Of a stretch of DNA of 64,000 nt, positions 1 through 11,009 are shown piece after piece. The DNA comes from Chamaecyparis obtusa (taxonomy: Eukaryota; Streptophyta; Pinopsida; Cupressales; Cupressaceae), in NCBI GenBank assembly GCA_027943335.1, contig BSBK01001879.1, positions 1,260,501 through 1,324,500 of the forward strand. The letters are read 5' to 3'. Numbering within the stretch: position 1 is the stretch's first letter; every line of letters starts with the position of its first letter. Both the position numbers and the translations under genes were made by a program. The notes under the pieces were generated by a model. It did no database searches. It worked only from the letters and a program-made list of their open reading frames with translations, and was not told the DNA's origin.

Positions 1-807
1 AGTTAGACTAAGTATTTGAATGACTTATTGAAAATATTTGGAATGGAAGATTCTAAACCTATTGGAACACCTATGGTAACCAGACATAAGTTATCTAGCA
101 AAGATGAGACACCAGCAGTTGAGCAGAAAAAGTACAGATCTATGATTGAAGGATTGTAGTACTTGACACATACAAGACCTGATATAGCACATTCAGTGGG
201 GATTGTAGCAAGATTTCAAGTAGAACCTAGAGAATCACATTATGCAGTAGTAAAGAGGATACTAAGATATCTGAAAGGAACAATGGATTATGGATAATGG
301 TATGAGAATTCTGATGATTTTACTTTATGTGCCTATACTGATGCAGATTGGGGAGGCAACGTTGATGACAAGAAAAGAACCAGTGGTGGAGCCTTTTTTC
401 TTGGAGGAAAATTGGTCTCTTGGCTAAATAAGAAGTAGAATTGTACTTCACAAAGCATAGCAGAAGCAGAATATGTTGCAACAACAAATAATTGTAATCA
501 GATTATTTGGATGAAGCAGATGTTGAAGGATATTGGAATAAAGTTTGATGAGCCTGTTGTTATACATTGTGATAACACCAGTAGAGTGAGTATGTCAAAA
601 AATCCTATTTTACATTGTAAGACTAAACATATTGAGATCAAGTATCATGTTGTAAGAGAGAAAGTTGTAGAAAAAGAAGTAAGATTGGAGTACATAAGTA
701 CAAAGGAGCAGATAGCAGATATATTTACAAAGCCTTTACCTAAGGATACATTTGTGTATCTAAGAGGTATGCTTGGGGTTATTCCCCAACCTATTTTTGA
801 GAATTGA
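1..807 (+). pseudogene. Ty1/copia polyprotein remnant: end of reverse transcriptase plus RNase H
   Basis: One reading frame runs from base 1 to the stop at 805-807 and gives the C-terminal part of a copia Pol. Readable landmarks are the GTPM stretch, TRPDIAHSVG, the RNase H start YTDADWGG (first catalytic Asp), AEAEYVA (Glu) and HCDNTS (Asp), then the closing KHIEIKYH and FTKPLP motifs. Four in-frame stops break it: TAG at 4-6, TAA at 295-297, TAG at 157-159 and TAG at 436-438. At 4-6, 157-159 and 436-438 copia relatives commonly carry Gln, so CAG to TAG is the simplest origin. Integrase and most of RT lie left of the window. The last 98 codons, from the Met at 511, are open. The copy is dead and belongs with the LTR at 1162. 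Confidence 0.93.
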
Positions 808-1150
808 TGTAGATGATTGCATCCATCCAGTGGTATATGAGCCCTATCTTTCTTCTGGATTGGATGTTGGAACTTCCTCTATGGGGGAGTTTATGAGCTG
901 AGTCATGAGGACTCTTGTTATTGTATTTTTCTAAAAAGTGTCTTTTGACATTAAGTTGTTGTTGACTTAGTGATGAAATTTTTGTCATTAATGTCAATGG
1001 GGGAGAGATATACATGCAAAACATTATGGATTGTATGAGAGAGCTGAATAGGAAAATGAAGCAAGATTTAATTTGATATTTTGCAGTGATGTTGCAGCAT
1101 TGGATTTTTAGAACATTGGATGTTTTTCATCTATGTTGCCATCACTGCTA

Positions 1151-1161
1151 ATGGGGGAGAT
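1151..1161 (+). other. Polypurine tract of the copia element
   Basis: A purine run (atgggggaga plus t) lies immediately before the TGTTAGGAAT that opens the LTR. In LTR retrotransposons this tract primes plus-strand DNA synthesis. A second similar purine run lies near 1000-1007 and may be a decoy or an older duplicate. Confidence 0.75.
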
Positions 1162-2317
1162 TGTTAGGAATGAATGCAAAGTATTTTGGTAGTCATTCTG
1201 TAGCAGTTGTTGCATTCATGACTTGGATTGTCATTGATGTCAACACAGTGATATTCTTGATATTAGCAGGAAAGCAGGTACAGTTTTGTTTTGCACACAT
1301 GTTGTATTGTATATTGGATTTTGTGTAGTTGATGGTATGTTCTTTGGTGTGTTATTAACCTATGGTTAACAACACAAAAAGAAATTCATTCATTTGTGAG
1401 AGTTATGAGTATTTTGGTGAAAGCAGTGTTTAGACAGTGTTTCTGTGAAGCGATGTTCAGAAATCGGAGGATATCTCTTAGCTGGGATGGAATCTGATTT
1501 TGCGTAGTTAAAGGGATGTTGGAGACTCATTAATGATGATGTGGTTCATAGTGAAAACTTTGAGGATATGTTTGGAGAAAGTTACAGTATCTGGAAGCTG
1601 ATAGTTTTATGTGAATTCTGTGTGTAGCGTGTAGAATTTATTATTTTGTAATTGAGGACTTACTCATTTGTAATTATTTGAGTTTGGTATATAAGAAGGA
1701 ATATTTTCCTTGTTTTAATGTGTACTATGAAGATTGAGATGTGAATATATGTATGAAGTGAAGAAAAGAGCTAATTCAATGATGAAGGAAGACTTGTGAG
1801 TACAAAGATCTGGAATTGTGATCTTGTGTAGCAGAGAGTGGGATTTTGGCATAGTGTGAAGGAGGTAATATATTTCATATTATTCTATTGAATAATTATA
1901 AGATCTTTTGGATAGTGGGTTCAGAGATCTTGCCTCGAAGCTGTTTGGGCAGTGGGTCCTTCTGTCTTCCATAAACTCTTAACCGGGTTAGAATCTTTTA
2001 ACAGGGATTCAAAATCTCCTAATAGGGATTTATATGTACTGAATGTATTTCATAAGACTCCTAATAGGGTCCATCCTCTAACAAGGAACTTTCATATTAG
2101 TGCATCATTTTGTGGGCATCATTCCCACCGGGGTTTACTCTTTTCAAGAGGTTCCCTAGTCAACATATCTTGTGTTATTGTGCAATTGTGTATGATTATC
2201 TTTCTATGGTTGATCAGTACATTGATTATATTGTTTAAAGTAGTTGAATGGATAAATTATCTAATAACTAATCCACCCCCCCCTCTCAATTATCTTGGGG
2301 ATCTTTACTTTCTAACA
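1162..2317 (+). repeat. 3' LTR of the copia element
   Basis: The segment starts TGTTAGGAAT just after the polypurine tract and ends TCTAACA at 2311-2317, giving the short inverted TGTTAG...CTAACA termini of an LTR (about 1,156 bp). It has a TATA box (TATATAAG, 1688-1695). Downstream is the recurring pattern of 'taacaggg'/'taaccggg' pieces that also appears in the other copia-type LTRs here. The left LTR is outside the window, so neither target duplication nor LTR divergence can be checked. The right end is set by the terminal motif alone. Confidence 0.72.
1688..1695 (+). promoter_or_regulatory. TATA box in the copia 3' LTR
   Basis: TATATAAG lies about 530 bp into the LTR, in the place expected for the Pol II promoter at the U3/R boundary. 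Transcription from this copy would read out into the right flank. Confidence 0.5.
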
Positions 2318-2530
2318 CTTCTCTATTTAATGAACCTATTTTTCTCATTCAAGAGGGAGCAATTTTTGAGAGCATCTAAACTATAAGCATTTTTTAGTCT
2401 CATTTGATTCATTGTTTTCAAAACTTTTTATTGCATTTATTAGATTAATATCTCATTATTAGTATAATCTTTGCATCACATTTTAGACTAAATTTGCTTA
2501 TTTGTTCTTAGTTTAATATCATATTTGTTT

Positions 2531-2670
2531 CAAGTTCTTAGATTAAGTTGCATCTCATCTTTATTTTCAAGTTCTTAGATTAAGTTGCATCTCATATTTA
2601 TTTTCAAGCTCTTAGATTAATTGCATCCTCATTCTTAGATTAAATTGCACTTCATCTTAGATTAATTTCA
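2531..2670 (+). repeat. Tandem repeat, 37-bp unit
   Basis: Two near-identical 37-bp units begin with CAAGTTCTTAGATTAAGTTG (2531-2567 and 2568-2604). Three or four shorter degenerate units with the core CTTAGATTAA...TTGCA follow to about 2670. No ORF depends on it. Confidence 0.8.
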
Positions 2671-2899
2671 TCTTGCTCATCTTTATTGCTTCTTGGAAAT
2701 CCTCCATTATTGAATTGGTCTCCCAGCTGTTGGCTCTCGTTCTGAGAGTATTCAAACACCCCATTCACATAGGAGGCAACAGGTCACCTCACCATGGAAT
2801 TTGGATTGAGTTCTTCATACTCTCTCCCAAATTCTATCAAGTGAGTAATGACCATGTTGTGTTGTGTCTGATTTAGAGGTCACATTCAGTCACATACAA

Positions 2900-3797
2900 C
2901 ACTATATCTATCGAGTCTCTAGTATATACCGAGTTCAAAACTACAACCGAGTGGTTAGTATGGATCGAGCCTCCACTTCTATCGAGAGCATGACAATGCT
3001 GAGTAACACAGTGGATGCCAAGTATCAGAAAGTCACCGAGTTAGTTTGTAGTAATTGAGTAACTATATTTGGGCTGACTCAGTAATATTTGTGTTAGCTT
3101 GTTTGAGAGCTGACTTTGTAATTATTTTATAATTGTTTTGGATTGATATATAAACATTGTTTTGTATCATATCCAAGGTGAGAAAGAAGTGAGAAGTGTG
3201 AAAAAGAGAAGAAAGGTAGAGATAAGAAAATTAAAAAGGGCTACAATAGTATAAGGAACAACAAAGATATATCCATCACAGAAGGTGATCAGTACATCAA
3301 AGAATCTCAATCAGCAAGTACAGTTGCAAGTAAGAGATCTACTGTTTCATCCTAACAGGTGAATCAGCTTAAAATCCTTTAACATGGTAGACTTAACAGT
3401 CTTTGTAAAATCTCTTAACCAAGTGTATACTTCTTTGTATGTTTGTAAATCCTCTAACAAGGTGGACCTAGTAGTCCTTATTGCTCCTAACAGGGCAGAT
3501 CATCAGAAGTGATCATTATAAGCCTTAACTAGAAAATTTTATACTGCAGTATTGAAGTTTTGTGGGTATCATCCCCACCCCAGTTTTACTTTCTATTTGG
3601 AAGGTTTCTGGGTCACCAAATCTCTGTGTTCAAAGTGTTATGAATATTTTATTCTTTTTGTTACTCATGCATGCAGTTACCTTATTGATCTAAATGTTAT
3701 TTGGAATATGGTTAAGATTTGAATTTGTTAAAAGTTTTGAAGTTACTAATTCACCCCTCCCCTCTTAGTAACTTGACAAGTCTTGAATATTTCCAAT
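2900..3797 (+). repeat. Diverged LTR of the same family as the 47333-54516 element
   Basis: From about 2905 the sequence follows the LTRs at 47333 and 53531 almost base for base: the 'ctatatctatcgagtct' start, the 'accgagtggttagtatgga' block, a TATA box (gatatataaaca, near 3148), the 'cctaacaggtgaatcagctt' block, and the end 'tcttgaatatttcc'. It lacks the first ~80-90 bp of the LTR, and its terminus is CCAATA in place of CCAACA. The following bases do not form the TGGTATCAGAGC primer site, so it is a truncated solo LTR or a 3' LTR without its body. It proves the family has at least two insertions in this window. Confidence 0.8.
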
Positions 3798-3799
3798 AT

Positions 3800-5580
3800 T
3801 TCTATCATCAAGAAGAGCTTCACAAGAAAATCACTCTCTTAAGAACGCCACAAATAGTGTTCATAGGGCCTAATTACTATGTGAAACACATATGCAAGAA
3901 AGTGAATCTATGTTCTTTTTAGAGCCCAAAATTGAAGTGTGATCTATGAAAGAAATAAACACTCAAGCTAGACACATGAGAGATTCATTTTATTCCCAAA
4001 ATCTAAATGTTATAGAGATTCAACAAAATACCTTAAGTCCAAAGCAATGCGCTTAGTAGATTTTTGTTGAGCTTTTTTTGTGCAAGCAAGTCACAAACTC
4101 TCCAACAAGCAAACAAGCAAACAATATATGCAATGTATATCCAACTTATGAAAACCCTAGGGTTAGATCTGAAAATCAATTGTTAGGAGCAATAATATAC
4201 AACAAATAATCCCAATGAGAACTCGTATCATGCATTGAACCATGAAAAATAAGTGCATACTCATCACAAAATTTTATTTTTTTTGCATTTGACTTAGTGA
4301 ACAAGATCTAATTTTTTTTATATGATTTCAGCCACAAAAATAGAAATGAAAAATAGAGACCCCTGCTAAAAATAGAGAGCTTTCCAAAAATGTAAAATTT
4401 TTGGAAAAATCTCTTCATTTGTGCCCTAGAGACCCATTTTACCAAAATAGACTAGTTTTTGTAAATGGACTATTTGAGCTATGGTATTGCATCCAAATCT
4501 AAAACACAAAGAATGGACACCTTGCATAATTTAAAGATCTTTCCAAAAATGTAACACTTTCCAAAAAATATGCTGATTTGCACCGAAAAATAAATTTTAA
4601 TGAAAAATAAAGAAAAACTTATTAAAAAATAAAAAATACCTCAGAAAATTCTAAATTTTTTATTGAAGCTTCTTTGATATGTCACCAACCTACAAAAAAC
4701 AATTCAAACCAAAAATCAAAGCCATTTGGGAGATATGATTAAATCTTTAAAAATCTAGGGTTTTAGTCTCCAAGAAAATCTGCACAAGGGAATTAGCTCC
4801 AAAAATAACCAAAACCAGCATGTAAAGGTGGGTTGCTCCATGATGGGTGCAAAAAATGTGTGCTAAAATATTGTCACACTTTTATGAGTCATTAAATCTA
4901 AGATTGCTCAAGAATGAGGTCTCAAATGGCGATTCATAGCTCTCTATTCATAGAGTGCAAAGGTTTATGATGGAGACCCTCAGATTAGATCTAGTTTGTG
5001 CCCATGCAAGTACACCATAAAACAAGAGATTCAAAGAGGAAGAACAAGAATGCTAGTCTCCATGATCATCAAGTATGCATGCAAATGAAAAATGGAATCT
5101 ATTCTATATGATAACAATGCATAAAAGCAAACTAATCTATGAAAGGAAATGCTTATGTAAGATTATTCTATGAAAGGAAATATGAATCTAATCTAATATG
5201 CAAGTGCAAGAGTAATCTAAATGGATTGCCATGGGGGCATGAGAGAAGAAGACAAGAAAAGAGAAGTTGCAATATCCAAGCTCAAGTGCTCAAATTCTCC
5301 TCCAAAATCGCTCTCCAAACCTGCATAACAATAACAATCTCTATATGCTTCCTATAAAAAATGAGAAGGAGATGATTCCTTATATATGATTTAGAAATAA
5401 ATGGACGGTCAAGATTAAGAGGCAAAAAAAAAAGAGCTATGGTGGAGATTAAATCTTGGTTGATCCATGTGCTCAAGATTCTTTAAGAGGCAAAAGAATG
5501 AAAAAGGCCCACCACTTAAAAGTATGTGCATTTAAAGTGAAGAACAAAATGAACTTTTATTTATTATTTTTAGCAAAGTG
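3800..5580. other. AT-rich spacer without a recognised gene
   Basis: No ORF here has a recognisable product. The sequence is AT-rich with many short poly(A)/poly(T) runs and a few 'ccctagggtt' stretches of the kind often found in plant LTR leaders. It may be the interior or LTR of a decayed element, but I find no boundary. Confidence 0.5.
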
Positions 5581-5584
5581 GTTT

Positions 5585-5875
5585 CCAATATTTAATTAAA
5601 AGATTTTTTATTTAATTAAAAGAGGATTTTATTTATTTATTTTATTTCCTTTTTCAACTTAAAAAGATATTTTAAGTGAGGATTTTATTTAAAAGAGTAA
5701 TTTATTTCAATAGATAATTTTATTTAATTAAAAGGGAAGTTTTCTTTTAATTAAATGAGGCTTAGGAAAAGTGATTTTATTATTTAATTAAAAGATTTTT
5801 TTATTTTTTAATTAAAATGAATTTTTATTTAATTAAAAGAGAGCATGTTCTCTTGATTAAATAAAGTTTAGAATA
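5585..5875. repeat. TTTAATTAAAAG-rich low-complexity tract
   Basis: About seven imperfect copies of the self-complementary core TTTAATTAAA are spread over 290 bp with variable T- or G-rich spacers. No coding signal is present. Confidence 0.7.
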
Positions 5876-6015
5876 AAATGATAAAACCTTAAGAAATATT
5901 GAAATATTTAAATTAATTACAATTTGATCAAAGAAATTGATTTGAATTGAAAATATTGCAAGGCATTGATTCAGGAAATTGATAAATTGATGAATGGGGG
6001 CCTAAAGTCTAGGTG

Positions 6016-6854
6016 ACCATTTTAGGGTGCATACACATATCATGTAAAGCTTCTACAGGAGGTGATTGTTTATTGTGTTCATGAGTAAAAGTTTTATAAT
6101 GTGGAATAATAGGTTTAGAAGAAGTTACTTTTCTCTTCCCTTTAATATCATCTTGGATCAGATAAGAAGGGGAAGGTAAATCCAAGAATTCTTACACATC
6201 TGCATCATGAACCATAGTTTGAACCTCATCATAAGTATGGGAAGAACTAGGAATAGCAGATGGAGAATTAGGCATGTTAGGAATATTAGGAATCAGATTA
6301 GGATTAGGATTAGGAACTAGATTAGGAAGATTAGGAGATGGTGTATCATCTATCATATTCTTCACATAATCCAAAAGAGTAATAAGTCTACCACATAACT
6401 CTTTAATGAAAGTTTTGAAAGTAGGAAGATTAGTATCAGTCAATCTCAGAATAGAATAGGAAAGTGAAACATGAAGAGTGAAAAACACAATGAAATGGAT
6501 GATACTATTATAAACATCATAATTATGATAAAGAGATGCTAAGAGGAGGATAATAAAGAAAATAACCACACACCAAAGCATCTTAAAGATCTTCATAATA
6601 AATTTAATGCAAGAAATATTTTTGTATTTTGTAGAATATATAGATTTTTTTGTTTTTTTGAATGTTAAAATGCAAGAGCATAAAAGAAATCTAATCTTAA
6701 GGAAAGAAAATAAAGGATCTAACACCAAAAAGAAAGAGTTGTCTATCGCAGGTTCACCAAAATGTAAGACATAAAAATATATCTTTGATATATTTTTATA
6801 TGTATGTTTGTGTGTTGTGTGTTGTGAGGTGTGTGTGGAAAATGTTGTGGACAT
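6016..6854 (-). pseudogene. Unidentified minus-strand ORF with hydrophobic segments, next to an LTR primer site
   Basis: An open frame reads leftwards from 6854 to a TAA at about 6192-6194. The same frame continues past that stop to about 6014. The first plausible internal Met is near 6598. It gives two hydrophobic stretches (the first around WCVVIFFIILLLASL, the second around IIHFIVFFTLHVSLSYSIL). A Pro/Asn-rich repeat (PNLPNLVPNPNPN) and a Ser-rich tail follow. Its upstream end overlaps the putative primer-binding site and LTR at 6741-8480, so it sits where a retrotransposon's first ORF would be. No gag, zinc knuckle or pol motif is visible. It could be a membrane-type accessory ORF of a retroelement or a chance ORF in AT-rich DNA. 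Confidence 0.35.
6745..6760 (-). other. Putative primer-binding site (TTGGTGAACC on the minus strand)
   Basis: Read on the minus strand, TTGGTGAACCTGCG follows the LTR terminus TCTTACA with a 2-nt gap, as primer-binding sites do. The same arrangement (TTGGTGAACC next to a TGTAATGTCAT terminus) recurs at about 10105-10118. This suggests two related elements. Confidence 0.45.
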
Positions 6855-7979
6855 GCAAAACTTAATAAAAAATAAATACTTATCTTGAAAAGGAGCAGAC
6901 TCAAAAAATCACTATTTTTTGTTATCTGTACTCAATTTTGGGAAATTCTGCTACCAGATCTGGCTTGAAACATAGAAACAGAGAAAATCTAGAAAACTTC
7001 TATCTTTTTGAGAAAGGTCAACCTTGACCCAAAATAGGGGTAAGATCTTACCCCAGGTCACAATCTTACCCCTAAAAGTTGACCTTGACCTGCACTGTTC
7101 TGAGGGAAAATCTATTCGTGGATCCCAGAAGTTCACCAAAAAGGGTACTTAGATCTGCACTGATATTCATTGTCCCACACCTATACCTACAAGAAAAAGG
7201 GTTTAGTTGTTTGGATGAGAGGTTTACCTTGGTCAAACCCTAGTTTGGAATCAACCTTTAAAATAGAATTGAAATAGAGAATGCTAGCAAGTAGTAGAAG
7301 TAGATCTAACAATGAAGCTATGATACTTAATAGATATGCAATTGGATTTGAAATGAAAACAAGTATGTTGATATGAAAGCTTGGACTAACAAATGTAAAT
7401 CAAAACCTCCATGATTGTATGCTTGGAATCTACCTTGAAGGGAGAATGAATAGATATTGAAGATGAACAAAAGGATCTTGAAGGAAGATCACACCACCAT
7501 GATGGATAGATCTAGGGTTTGAATGATGAATCTTGAATGCTTGAACTAAATCCCTCCAAAGGATTGAAATCTTGAATCCTTGATCTTCAATGGAGAACTT
7601 GAATGCTTGAATGTGGATGATGGCTTGAATGCTTCCTTGATTGAGAATGCTTGCTTGATGATGGAATACTTGAGAGATGGAGAGCTTACTTGAGATCAAG
7701 ATGGTGTCAATTGATAATGGATGGAAGATACCAAAAAGAGATGCATGAAGTGACAGAGGAAGACTTCTTTTATACTAGTCTAGGACACAAAATTCTAGAG
7801 AGGCTGACATAGGATAATTAAATTCTCATTTAAACCTTAACACCTAGAAATGGACCTAGATTAAACATAATTTAAGAGTTTACCATTCTAAAATCTGAAA
7901 TAGACGACCCAGAAGTGGGAAATAAAACTTTCTGAAACCTGACATCTAAAAACTTCTAGAATCTAAAATCTGGACCCAG

Positions 7980-8095
7980 GGTCAGGCTCAAGGTCAAATA
8001 TGACCTAGGTCAAGGTCAAGGTCAACCTTGACCTAGGTCAAGGTTGAGGTTGACCTTGACCTAGAAGGTTGACCTTGACCCTGAGGTCAAGAATC
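7980..8095. promoter_or_regulatory. Dense cluster of TTGACC/GGTCAA motifs (W-box-like)
   Basis: About eleven copies of the TTGAC core occur on the two strands in ~110 bp, many in head-to-head pairs such as GGTCAACCTTGACC. A smaller group lies at 7018-7100. TTGAC followed by C or T is the known binding site (W-box) of plant WRKY factors. Function here is inferred. Confidence 0.55.
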
Positions 8096-8324
8096 TTAGG
8101 GTTTCAGCTCAGGGTGCCAGAATCAGGCTGGAAATAGGTGGAGAAGAGGGTAGAATAGGGGGAAAACCATGATCCAAGCCAGAGATCCCATGAAAGTGTC
8201 TGACATGACCCTAAACCACCTACTCAGAGGGATAAAGCATTCATAAATGGAAGTGCTTCCATTTTCTGACAATACACTCGGTCATCACAAATTCATCATC
8301 TATCTATTTCACCCCTCACAACTC

Positions 8325-8425
<101 letters not shown>

Positions 8426-9127
8426 GATCATCTTAAGTTTTTTGTTGACTCACTAATTCTTCACAAAAAATGTCCTTACATCTTGTTCAAAACAAAAAAG
8501 ATATCATGAGACCATACACACACTAGGATAGGTTAGGACTTATCATAAGTTATAATTCATATCAAAAAAATAACTTATGTTATTATCCTAATCACCATGT
8601 CTACTCAAGTGCCTTGTTTTCACTACATACTATGCTCACACAACTTCAGAAGAAAGTAACTCTATCTAGGAAAATAAAAAAATCAAGAGATCATAACATA
8701 AGCTTTACTATATCTCATATAATATATATCTATGTTCGTAGACCATAAGGATAAGTATCACATGCTCGCTGAACAAAATAGTATGAATATTTCATGGAAA
8801 CTATCTTTGTACTTAGGAATTTTTCACTTGAATAATTATTAAAAACTTATCTCCACTTTAGGTGATTATTGCAGAGGTATGTGTTTCCCACAATTGAAAA
8901 ATATACACCTTTGAGAACTATACACTTTCCAACAAGAAACACCTAATACATCTATTTATGGTCCATGTAAAGGTATTGGTGACTTTCTTGTGCAAGAACC
9001 CAGTGAAAGGTCTTAAGGGAGTTGGGTTCAAATTGAAGAATTCCCTAAAGGGGCCTAGGTTGTTTAATCTAGTGAACAATTAAAACTTGTGGGTTATTTC
9101 TTGGGTCTATCATAGCACTTCTGCATC

Positions 9128-9142
9128 ATATTGATATCAGAT
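9128..9142 (+). other. Degenerate primer-binding site of a gypsy element
   Basis: The sequence ATTGATATCAGATC resembles ATTGGTATCAGAGC, the initiator-Met tRNA primer site seen intact at 48301. It precedes the gag remnant and would mark the end of a 5' LTR near 9125. The LTR start was not found. Confidence 0.45.
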
Positions 9143-9199
9143 CAAGTCTGATTGTTGGGAGAACAAGTCTTGGTGTATGTTGGCAGAAGAAAGTGAAGG

Positions 9200-10011
9200 A
9201 GATGCTAGCAATATTCCTCCAAAGGGAATAAATGCATAAGTGGCCAAGAGGTTCTGAGAAATGGAAGAAAGGTTTGCAACCATGGCTAAGAAACATAGAG
9301 AAAAGGGAAAGATAAAAGAGAGAAGGGATGAGGATGAATTCAAGGAAGAGGAGGAGGAAGATGAGAACCCTCTAGAGAATCAGGGCAAAGATGTACCACC
9401 CGATGAGAGAAGATTCATGAGAATCTTGTAGATAGTGAACATGAAGTCTAATGATGTGAAGATGGACATCCCTATGTATGGAGGAAAAATGGAACCTGAG
9501 GAAGTACTTGAGTGGATTGATCCACTCAATAATTACTTTGAATATAAGGAGATGCCAGAAGACAAGAAAGTAATGTTTTTCAAAAAAAAATTGAAGGGAT
9601 TTTATCTAACTTGGTGGAACTACACCCAAGGAGAAAGGGTGAAGGAAATAAGACCCATGATAAGTTCTTGGGGAAGAATGGTGAGTAAGATCAAGGCCCA
9701 ATTCCTACCTGCATACCATGAAATACATCTATATAAGAGGTTTCATAATTTGAAGTAGAAGGATATGGATGTATCATCTTATACAAAATAATTCCATAAA
9801 ATCACATTGAGATGTATATGGGTAGAAAATTAAAAGGAGAAGATTTCTAGATACCTCAATAGCCTAATATTTAATTTTCAAGATAAACTCAGTCTTGTGA
9901 ATCCAAGAACGGTTGATGAATTTTTTCAAGTGGATTTGAGAGAAGAGGAGAAGCTAAAGAGGAAGAGTGAGAAGAATAATAGAGGAAGAGGAAGGAGGGG
10001 GGGAAGGTGAA
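9200..10011 (+). pseudogene. Ty3/gypsy Gag remnant (retrotransposon gag domain)
   Basis: One frame gives a charged N-terminal region with a poly-Glu stretch, then the gag core: GGKMEPEEVLEWID, a WW pair in LTWWNYTQ, a W in ISSWGRM, and the Y-x-x-x-F spacing that follows. It ends in an Arg/Gly-rich tail (GRGRRGG), as such proteins do before the zinc knuckle. In-frame stops lie at about 9429, 9756 and 9789. The first two are TAG after Leu or Lys where Gln fits. The clean part is 9435-9758. Nothing of protease or RT follows: by 10087 the sequence is the edge of another element. This is an inactive, truncated copy. Confidence 0.82.
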
Positions 10012-10104
10012 ACCTTTTAATTTTCTTTTTATTAGGGGGATAAGGACTACTCAAAGGAAATATAAATAAAAACCCTTGAAGATGATATAGAAGTAGTGTT
10101 CACT

Positions 10105-10135
10105 TTAGGTTCACCAAAATGTAATGTCATAAATT
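10105..10135 (-). repeat. Edge of another LTR-like element
   Basis: GGTTCACCAAAA followed by TGTAATGTCAT repeats the junction seen at 6749-6772 and would be the 3' end of a minus-strand LTR with its primer site to the left. The far end to the right was not located, so only the edge is annotated. Confidence 0.35.
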
Positions 10136-10939
10136 TGACCCTGCTAAAAGGAAGCCATGTTCCCTTGAGAGCCAATTTCACAAAACACATTAAAGTACCT
10201 CCAAACTAGATAAACTAGTGGAAACATCCTATTATAGATAAAGAGAGAATATTCTAGTTGTAGAAATGATAAGACCATATGATAAAGAGTCTTTGGTCTA
10301 GATCTAAGTGTCTTAGCCATGGACACTAGCGTGGCACATTGACATCAATGCAACATGTAGTGCTATACAAACCACAACATAAAATATTAGAATGTGGAGA
10401 AAACTAGGTATGTGCTTCAGATAACCTCCAAAATGAAAAAGTCAAATGTGATAAAATATATTAAATAACAAAAATGAAAGTAAATGAAATAGATTAAATA
10501 TAAGAAAATCCTCGTGTGTTTGAATGCCTTCAATAAGCCTACACACATAGGAAAGAGAAAATTATTTGGAGCTATTTGGAGACTTGCCCTAGTCAATTCC
10601 TTATTTTGGTATTTCCACCTCCACAACAACCAAATAGATAAATAGATCAAAAAGATAAATAAAATGATAACGTGATAGAAACAAATCCTACTTAATGGAG
10701 GAAAACTCATATTATGTAAGACAAGCAATAGAAACATACCTCACTTGAGGGAGGAAAGCCCATATTGCATAAGATAAATGATAGATAAAGGATGTGATGA
10801 ATCCCAAGATGCTCTAAGACACAAGTAAAATAGAAGGATATTATCAAATATGTTTTAAGAGATCATTGTAGCCAGTAAGAGAGCAATAGAATAGTAAAAG
10901 CCAAGACAATGCAAGAGCATAAGAGATATTTTTTCCAAA

Positions 10940-10941
<2 letters not shown>

Positions 10942-11002
<61 letters not shown>
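10942..11002. repeat. (TG)n(AG)n compound microsatellite
   Basis: About 17 TG units run directly into about 13 GA units. Confidence 0.97.
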
Positions 11003-11009
11003 GCTTCTA

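Noticed and set aside
1952..2386. 144-codon plus-strand ORF
   Set aside because: It lies inside and across the end of the copia LTR and has no recognisable domain; a chance ORF.
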